The notes beneath the pieces are model-generated. The model saw only the letters and a program-made list of their open reading frames with translations. It ran no database searches and was not told where the DNA came from. From positions 1-11,348 of the forward strand of contig CALIJD010000012.1 in assembly GCA_938017885.1 (NCBI GenBank): DNA of 11,348 bases, read 5' to 3'. This DNA is from an uncultured Granulicatella sp. Lineage in GTDB: Bacteria > Bacillota > Bacilli > Lactobacillales > Aerococcaceae. Positions 6,565-11,348 of this stretch are shown in pieces (the stretch's first letter is position 1; each line of letters begins with the position of its first letter). The translations under genes were made by a program, and so were the position numbers.

Positions 6565-6772
6565 TCAAAATCAATAAAGTTTATTAATTGATAAAGACAA
6601 ACTTGAGGCTCGATAGGTGATGAGACGTAAGGCTCACACCGGTACAGCTATTATCACTATCATAAAGATATCCGAGGAGGTCGTAGTTTTTATAATTCAT
6701 TTGATGTTCTGAACTTATTTCTCTGCGCCCGAATTTCAAAGGAACGAACTTCCTTTATTCATTTTTTTGCAC

Positions 6773-6800
6773 AAAAAAAGTCGAGAGCGTGTCTCGACTT
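6773..6800 (-). terminator. rho-independent terminator of the pot operon
   Basis: On the minus strand AAGTCGAGA pairs with TCTCGACTT (nine pairs) around a CACGC loop, and the stem runs into seven T residues. It starts 3 nt after the potD stop codon and closes the five-gene operon. Confidence 0.93.
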
Positions 6801-6803
6801 TTC

Positions 6804-7874
6804 TTAGTTTCTAAAGATTTTGGCTTCTAAGAAGAGATCGTTGTAAAGGCCTAATAGGTCGGTTCCTAAGTTTTCGTAAACCTCCATCTTACTCATCGCC
6901 TCTTCTGTCGGATAAAAACTCTCATCCGAAGTAATATCTTCCGGTAATAATGCTAGCGCATCTTTATTTGGAGTGGCATATCCTACATACTTCGCATTTT
7001 GAGCCGCCACCTCTGGACGCAACAAGAAGTTGATAAACGCATAAGCGCCTTCCTTATTGCCCACTGTTTTTGGAATGACAATATTATCAAACCATAAATT
7101 CGTTCCTTCGCTTGGAACTACATAGGCAAGGTCTTCGTTTTCGCTCATCATTTTTGATGCCTCTCCTGAGAACGTCACCGCAATATTTGCTTCTTCTTGA
7201 ATCATATATGTCTTCATTTCGTCCGCAATAATGGCTTTCGCATTTGGCATTAAAGTCTTCAAGAACTTACCTGCATCTTTCACAATGGTTTCATCTTTTT
7301 CGTTTAAGGAGTACCCTTGTGTTTGTAGCGCGATTCCCATCATTTCACGAGCGCCATCAATGAATAAGATCGAATCTTTAAATTCTTCCTTCCATAAATC
7401 TCTCCACTCACTAATAGTTCCTTCGGGATAGACATTTTTATTGTATACAATTCCTAGAGTTCCCCAGAAATAAGGAATACTATACGAATTTTCAGGGTCA
7501 AAAGACTGATGAAGGAAACGTGGATCAATATGTTCGATGCCTTTTATTTTCGAATAGTCTAATTTCTCTAATAGATTTTCTTGGACCATTTTATGAATCG
7601 TATATTCACTTGGAATAGCGACATCATAATTCGTTCCGCCTTGCTTAATCTTGGTTAACATGGCTTCGTTCGAATCAAAGGTTTCATAGATGACTTTATA
7701 TCCCGTTTCCTCTTCGAATTGAGCAATCAACTCTGGATCAATATAGTCTCCCCAGTTATAAACGATAATTGTTTCGGGGCTACCAGCTGTTGCCGTTTCA
7801 AAGTTTTTACGAACTCCAAACAGCACTAGGCAAGAAACTAAAATCGCCCCGATTAAAATCGTTAGTCGCTTCAT
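6804..7874 (-). CDS. potD: spermidine/putrescine ABC transporter substrate-binding protein
   Basis: This extracellular, membrane-attached binding protein captures polyamines and delivers them to the PotBC permease. The 356 residues match pneumococcal-type PotD. A hydrophobic N-terminal segment (4-20) is followed by the mature domain starting with IIVYNWGDYIDPEL, with Trp41 and Tyr44 at the positions known to line the polyamine site in E. coli PotD. Other hallmark blocks are TFDSNEAMLTKIKQGG (65-80), IPSEY (87-91), DGARE (173-177), VTFSGEAS (233-240) and WFDN (261-264). LVSC (12-15) fits a loose lipobox, but the cysteine lies inside the hydrophobic run, so an uncleaved anchor is equally possible. 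The start ATG overlaps the potC stop by 4 nt (ATGA) and follows AAAGGAG. It is the last gene of the operon. Confidence 0.95.
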   Translation of the reverse strand: MKRLTILIGAILVSCLVLFGVRKNFETATAGSPETIIVYNWGDYIDPELIAQFEEETGYKVIYETFDSNEAMLTKIKQGGTNYDVAIPSEYTIHKMVQENLLEKLDYSKIKGIEHIDPRFLHQSFDPENSYSIPYFWGTLGIVYNKNVYPEGTISEWRDLWKEEFKDSILFIDGAREMMGIALQTQGYSLNEKDETIVKDAGKFLKTLMPNAKAIIADEMKTYMIQEEANIAVTFSGEASKMMSENEDLAYVVPSEGTNLWFDNIVIPKTVGNKEGAYAFINFLLRPEVAAQNAKYVGYATPNKDALALLPEDITSDESFYPTEEAMSKMEVYENLGTDLLGLYNDLFLEAKIFRN

Positions 7875-8707
7875 AATGTGACTCCTTTCAATAAGTCACT
7901 CTCTGCATTTTTCCCATTTAATCGTTTTTGTTGGAACTTTTGAATGAAGTAATATCCAATTACAAGAGATAATGAGAATAGGAACATCAATGTACTTAAA
8001 GCATTGATTTCTAAACTAATCCCTTGACGCGCACGTGAGTAGATTTTAACAGCAATCGTTGAGAATCCATTCCCCGTTACGAAGAATGTCACCGCAAAGT
8101 CATCTAGCGAATACGTAAAGGCCATAAAGAATCCACTTAGAATTCCTGGTGCAATCGATGGCAACACGATGAGTGTTAACACTTGAGAACTGGTTGCTCC
8201 TAAGTCACGAGCCGCTGTAATCATTGATGGATTCATTTCAGATAATTTTGGTAAAACCATTAACACGACAATTGGAATATTAAATGCGATATGCGCAAGT
8301 AATACAGACATGAAGCCGAGTTTAAATCCTACAACTGTGAATAGAATCAATAAACTTGCCCCGATGATAACGTCTGGCGACACCATCAAAATATTGTTAA
8401 ATCCTAATAGGACCTGCTTACGATGGTTGGAACGGATGTAATGAATCATGATCGCTCCAAGTGTTCCAATCACAGTCGCTATGAGTGATGATAATAGTGC
8501 AAGAATCAGTGTATCAAGCACAATCCCGATTAAACGCGTATCTGCTAGAACTGCTTCATAATGCTTGAAAGTGAACTCTTCAAAACCATTCATGCTTCCA
8601 GCACTGTTAAAGGAGTAAAAAATCAAGTAAAAAATAGGAGCATATAAGACGACAAATACAAACACTAAGTAGAGATTACTCCATTTGTTATTATTTTCTA
8701 ATTTCAT
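7871..8707 (-). CDS. potC: spermidine/putrescine ABC transporter permease PotC
   Basis: This is one of two integral membrane subunits forming the polyamine channel. The 278-residue protein has about six membrane segments (roughly 11-33, 60-89, 99-127, 134-153, 185-203, 234-257). It carries the cytoplasmic EAA-type coupling loop MITAARDLGATSSQVLTLIV (162-181), which docks on the PotA ATPase. The LDDF motif (201-204) before the last segments is typical of PotC. The ATG overlaps the potB stop by 4 nt and follows AAGGAGG at 9 nt, and the stop overlaps potD by 4 nt, pointing to translational coupling. Confidence 0.95.
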   Translation of the reverse strand: MKLENNNKWSNLYLVFVFVVLYAPIFYLIFYSFNSAGSMNGFEEFTFKHYEAVLADTRLIGIVLDTLILALLSSLIATVIGTLGAIMIHYIRSNHRKQVLLGFNNILMVSPDVIIGASLLILFTVVGFKLGFMSVLLAHIAFNIPIVVLMVLPKLSEMNPSMITAARDLGATSSQVLTLIVLPSIAPGILSGFFMAFTYSLDDFAVTFFVTGNGFSTIAVKIYSRARQGISLEINALSTLMFLFSLSLVIGYYFIQKFQQKRLNGKNAESDLLKGVTL

Positions 8708-9516
8708 TCAGATACGCCTCCTTTTTTACGATCTCTTGTAACAAACATTAAAATAATCATCGCTACGATTAATACCACGCCAATGGTTGAACCCATTCCC
8801 CAGTTTTGCGTTACGAGGAAGTGTTGCTCAACGGCTGTACCCAGTGTAATGACGCGGTTTCCTCCAATTAAACGAGTCAACATGAAGAGTGAGAGCGATG
8901 GAATAAATACCGCTTGTACTCCACTACGAACCCCATTCATTGTTAATGGGAAGATAACACGTCTAAAGGTATCCCATTTTGTCGCTCCTAAGTCACGGCT
9001 TGCCGCAATCAGAGAGCCTGGTAATTCTTCAATAGAGTTGAAGATTGGCAAAATCATAAATGGTAACTCGATATACGCTGCTACTGTTAAGAAACTGAAG
9101 TCTGTAAACAAGAATTCTTGTGGTGCAATTCCAAATAAGGAAAGGAATTGGTTAACCGTTCCTGTTTGACTAAAGATTCCAATAAATGCATAGGCTTTTA
9201 ATAAGAGGTTAACCCATGTTGGCAAAATAATTAATAAGAGCCATAATTGTTTATGTTTTGTACGACTAAGGAATAGCGCTGTTGGATAACTAATTAGCAA
9301 TGTCACTAGAGTGACTAGAAATGCATACCAAACAGAATTGAAGGTCATTTCTAAATAGTTCCCTGACGCAAAATAGTTCGTGTAATTTCCAACAGTTACT
9401 TGTCCATTGATGTCGAAAAATGATTTATAAAAAATCATTCCAAGTGGTGTTACTACGAATAATAACAACCAAATAAAGTATGGAATGGAAAATAAGAAAC
9501 GGGATTGTTTAGTCAT
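8704..9516 (-). CDS. potB: spermidine/putrescine ABC transporter permease PotB
   Basis: This is the second integral membrane subunit of the polyamine importer. The 270 residues contain about six membrane segments (roughly 10-30, 62-84, 91-114, 141-160, 196-216, 243-260) and the EAA loop [20 protein letters not shown] (169-188), parallel to that of PotC. It ends with a short basic cytoplasmic tail. The ATG overlaps the end of potA by 8 nt (ATGACTAA) with GAGGT upstream inside potA, so translation is probably coupled. Confidence 0.95.
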   Translation of the reverse strand: MTKQSRFLFSIPYFIWLLLFVVTPLGMIFYKSFFDINGQVTVGNYTNYFASGNYLEMTFNSVWYAFLVTLVTLLISYPTALFLSRTKHKQLWLLLIILPTWVNLLLKAYAFIGIFSQTGTVNQFLSLFGIAPQEFLFTDFSFLTVAAYIELPFMILPIFNSIEELPGSLIAASRDLGATKWDTFRRVIFPLTMNGVRSGVQAVFIPSLSLFMLTRLIGGNRVITLGTAVEQHFLVTQNWGMGSTIGVVLIVAMIILMFVTRDRKKGGVSE

Positions 9517-10615
9517 TTTCTTCTACCTCGTCTTCGTAGCTTTCTAGACGAGCATCGAAGTCTTCTTCACTTTCTCCAAAACGCATTACGTGGATGTCTT
9601 GTGGTTCGAAGTATAAGCCCACTTTAGATCCTACTTCTGCTTTACGAGTGGAGTGAATCATCCATTCATTGCCATTTTCGTCATAGCAGATGATTTCGTA
9701 GTGAACCCCACGGAATAACTGAGTATCTACTTCAACGGTTAATTTTCCTTTTTCAATCGTCGTTAACGCTAAATCTTCTGGGCGAATCACGATTTCAACC
9801 TTTTCGTTTGGACGCATTCCGGCATCGGCACACTCAAATTCTTTTCCAACGAATTCTACAAGATAGTCTTCCTTCATGATTCCATCAACGATATTACTTT
9901 CACCAATGAAGTCCGCAACGAAGCGGTTGATTGGCTCATCGTAAATATCTACTGGCGTTCCTGATTGAATGACTTCCCCTTTACTCATTACGAAGATTTC
10001 ATCACTCATCGCTAACGCTTCCTCTTGGTCATGCGTTACGAAGATAAATGTGATGCCTAGACGTTGTTGCAATTCACGAAGTTCATATTGCATGTCTGTA
10101 CGAAGTTTTAAGTCTAACGCTGATAATGGTTCATCGAGTAGTAGCACTTCTGGTTCATTGACAAGCGCTCGGGCGATAGCCACACGTTGTTGTTGTCCAC
10201 CAGACATTTGTGAGATTTCACGGTTTTCATATCCTGATAATTGCACCATTTTTAAAGCATCTGCTACTTTTTCTTTAATGATATTTTCTGGTGTTTTCTT
10301 TAAACGTAAGCCGAACGCGATATTTTCGAACACATTCATATGTGGGAATAATGCGTAGTCTTGGAAAACAGTGTTCACTTTACGCTTATTTGGTGGAAGG
10401 TTAGTAACGTCTTCCCCGTTTAAAGTCACTTTTCCGTTTGATACATCTGTAAATCCAGCAATGATACGTAAAATAGTTGTTTTACCGCATCCTGAAGGCC
10501 CTAGTAATGTATAGAATTTTCCTTTTTCGATTTCGAAATTAATATTTTTTAATACATGAGTATCCTCATAAAATTTGTTCACATTCTCAAATGAGATAAT
10601 GGTATTGTTTGACAT
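9509..10615 (-). CDS. potA: spermidine/putrescine ABC transporter ATP-binding protein
   Basis: This cytoplasmic ATPase powers polyamine import. Counting from the ATG at 10615 (368 residues), Walker A GPSGCGKT is at 39-46, the Q-loop glutamine at 85, the signature MSGGQQQR at 137-144, Walker B VLLLDEP at 157-163, the D-loop SALD at 165-168 and the switch histidine at 195. A regulatory TOBE-like domain fills about 240-345, followed by an unusually acidic tail ([20 protein letters not shown]). A GTG at 10624 would add three residues, but it overlaps the AGGTG ribosome binding site that serves the ATG 6 nt away, so I prefer the ATG. The gene follows the regulator by 22 nt and overlaps potB by 8 nt. 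Confidence 0.95.
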   Translation of the reverse strand: MSNNTIISFENVNKFYEDTHVLKNINFEIEKGKFYTLLGPSGCGKTTILRIIAGFTDVSNGKVTLNGEDVTNLPPNKRKVNTVFQDYALFPHMNVFENIAFGLRLKKTPENIIKEKVADALKMVQLSGYENREISQMSGGQQQRVAIARALVNEPEVLLLDEPLSALDLKLRTDMQYELRELQQRLGITFIFVTHDQEEALAMSDEIFVMSKGEVIQSGTPVDIYDEPINRFVADFIGESNIVDGIMKEDYLVEFVGKEFECADAGMRPNEKVEIVIRPEDLALTTIEKGKLTVEVDTQLFRGVHYEIICYDENGNEWMIHSTRKAEVGSKVGLYFEPQDIHVMRFGESEEDFDARLESYEDEVEEND

Positions 10616-10637
10616 TGCTAGCACCTAACTTTCTTTA

Positions 10638-11180
10638 TTATAAATAGGAATCTGTTGCCACGACTAACACTTTAGAAGTCGTTTTACCGGCATTACTAAT
10701 TTGATGTTTGGCTTTCGCCTCGAAATAGAACGATTCTCCCTTAGAAACTATTTCGACTTGTTTTCCGACTTTGACTTGAATGGAACCTTCAAGTACATAC
10801 CCAAATGTCTCTGACAGTGAAGGTTGGAATGTTTTATACGCTCCCCCAACTTGAAACTCCAGAATCACGGGTTCCATCTCATGCTCATTCGAATCTGGGT
10901 TGAGCCATGTCACCGTAGTATGGTGTTTAGCATCTTCCATCATCGTCATATCTTCCTCACGGTAAATCGTGAGTGCTTCTTCAGGACCTTCATCAAAAAA
11001 ATCTGCAGCAGGACATCCTAATACTTCTAAAATATCAAAGAATGTATCCATGGATGGCGAGCTCAAATCATTTTCTAATTGCGAAATATATCCTTTTGAC
11101 AAATCTGTTCTCTCCGCTAACTCTTCTTGCGTTAGCCCCTTTTGAATTCGCAAGGCACGCAGTTGATGTCCGATTTCCAT
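10638..11180 (-). CDS. XRE-family regulator with cupin domain (PotR-like)
   Basis: This is a 180-residue transcription factor with an N-terminal helix-turn-helix of the XRE/Cro type (about 5-60, including LTQEELAERTDLSKGYISQL). It is followed by a C-terminal cupin_2 barrel (about 105-175, including FGYVLEGSIQVKVG and KHQISNAG) that probably senses a small molecule. This architecture is the same as that of PuuR/PotR-type polyamine regulators. As the first gene of the potABCD operon, it very likely controls polyamine uptake in response to polyamines; that ligand is inferred from context. The ATG follows AAGGAGA at 6 nt. It is transcribed from a near-consensus promoter flanked by a candidate operator, so autoregulation is likely. 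Confidence 0.92.
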   Translation of the reverse strand: MEIGHQLRALRIQKGLTQEELAERTDLSKGYISQLENDLSSPSMDTFFDILEVLGCPAADFFDEGPEEALTIYREEDMTMMEDAKHHTTVTWLNPDSNEHEMEPVILEFQVGGAYKTFQPSLSETFGYVLEGSIQVKVGKQVEIVSKGESFYFEAKAKHQISNAGKTTSKVLVVATDSYL

Positions 11181-11205
11181 TGTCTTCTCCTTTTAAACTA
11201 TTTGT

Positions 11206-11250
11206 TTACTAACACAAAGAGTATTATACATTAAGTTTAGTAATAGTCAA
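11206..11250 (-). promoter_or_regulatory. pot operon promoter with candidate operator
   Basis: On the minus strand TTGACT (11250-11245) and a perfect TATAAT (11228-11223) are separated by 16 bp, giving a strong sigma-A promoter with a start near 11216. The inverted repeat TTACTAA (plus strand 11206-11212) and TTAGTAA (11237-11243) flanks the -10 box, with arm centres 31 bp apart. An XRE-type repressor bound there would block the promoter. The promoter is well supported; the operator is a hypothesis. Confidence 0.75.
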
Positions 11251-11348
11251 CAGAAAGAGCCTGAAAAAAACAGATTTTTTTGAGAAGTTTTATTTAGCTT
11301 AAGTTTGCTATTTTGACAGATAGTTTTTAAAGGAGATAAAGAGTTCAA
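11251..11348 (+). promoter_or_regulatory. upstream region of a plus-strand gene beyond the window
   Basis: AAAGGAG at 11329-11335 is a good ribosome binding site with no start codon inside the window. An ATG completed just past 11348 would be at about 12 nt spacing. A perfect TTGACA at 11313-11318 lies so close to it that any -10 (GATAAA, 11335) would put the transcript start outside the window. If so, the ribosome binding site would not be transcribed from it, and another promoter would be needed. The rest is AT-rich without further signals. Confidence 0.35.

Larger units (their letters stand above)
6323..6769. repeat. ~447-bp fold-back element: MITE-like repeat or structured RNA
   Basis: Two long diverged inverted arms (about 6323-6445 and 6634-6769) match block by block in the same order. 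The blocks are: CAAAAAAAT (6323) with ATTTTTTTG (6761); 6333-6352 with 6729-6748 (18 of 20 complementary); CATCAATG (6372) with CATTTGATG (6698); AATAAAAAC with GTTTTTAT (6686); CTCCACGGAT (6399) with ATCCGAGGAG (6670); 6411-6428 with 6647-6664 (17 of 18); TGTAATCGATGTGA (6432) with TCACACCGGTACA (6634). The 188-nt centre holds two strong hairpins and a weaker one. There is no coding frame and no transposase. It fits between two terminators, so it is outside both neighbouring transcription units. Either an old non-autonomous transposon (MITE) or a large multi-stem non-coding RNA would look like this; I recognise no named family. Confidence 0.65.

Noticed and set aside
6323..6769. Retron msr-msd or group II intron interpretation of the fold-back element
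   Set aside because: There is no reverse transcriptase or maturase in the flanking genes, and I see no domain V-like or branch guanosine signature. The arms are also much longer than retron a1/a2 repeats.
8783..9169. 128-codon frame antisense to potB
   Set aside because: It is the complement of a conserved membrane permease in a tight operon. Its length comes from codon bias, and it has no ribosome binding site.
9969..10358. 129-codon frame antisense to potA
   Set aside because: It is antisense to the Walker/signature region. Its serine- and cysteine-rich translation is typical of reverse-complement artefacts.
10616..10624. GTG start three codons upstream for PotA
   Set aside because: The GTG is part of the AGGTG ribosome binding site of the ATG at 10615, which also gives the usual N-terminus.
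10973..11212. 79-codon plus-strand frame over the regulator gene start
   Set aside because: It is antisense to the helix-turn-helix coding region and its promoter, with no ribosome binding site.

Overview
The window looks like a chromosomal segment of a low-GC Gram-positive bacterium of the order Lactobacillales. The reasons are AT-rich intergenic DNA, strong AAGGAG-type ribosome binding sites, a mevalonate-pathway HMG-CoA synthase of the short bacterial type, and a compact regulator-plus-potABCD polyamine transport operon. A Granulicatella/Carnobacterium-like source would fit, but this is inference from gene content, not a database match.

Layout. Positions 1-523 hold no confident gene. They contain a possible short cysteine-containing reading frame at the left edge, a strong hairpin, and a tandem palindrome followed by a T-rich tract. 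mvaS (HMG-CoA synthase, minus strand, 524-1684) and a stand-alone acetyl-CoA acetyltransferase (plus strand, 1914-3104) diverge from a shared 229-bp promoter region. The two enzymes carry out the first two steps of the mevalonate route to isopentenyl diphosphate. HMG-CoA reductase, which is fused to the thiolase in enterococcal MvaE, is absent from this window. A large terminator hairpin at 3112-3175 separates the thiolase from a DUF2974/Mbeg1-like alpha/beta-hydrolase gene (minus strand, start reassigned to 4506). That gene diverges from a DUF1846 (UPF0371) gene (4667-6154), which ends in a textbook terminator.

Positions 6190-6803 are non-coding but far from empty. A C-rich tract (6190-6322) is followed by a roughly 447-bp fold-back element (6323-6769). 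Its two diverged arms of about 125-135 nt are complementary along nearly their whole length. They enclose a central domain with two strong hairpins. It is either a MITE-like relic or a large structured RNA, and it is the most unusual object in the window.

From 11180 down to 6804 on the minus strand lies a five-gene polyamine (spermidine/putrescine) ABC transport operon: an XRE-cupin regulator (PotR-like), potA (ATPase), potB and potC (permeases) and potD (binding protein). The pot genes overlap by 4-8 nt. The operon has one near-consensus promoter upstream of the regulator, flanked by an inverted repeat that is a candidate autoregulatory operator, and a strong terminator after potD. The right edge (11251-11348) carries a ribosome binding site pointing out of the window, presumably for the next plus-strand gene.
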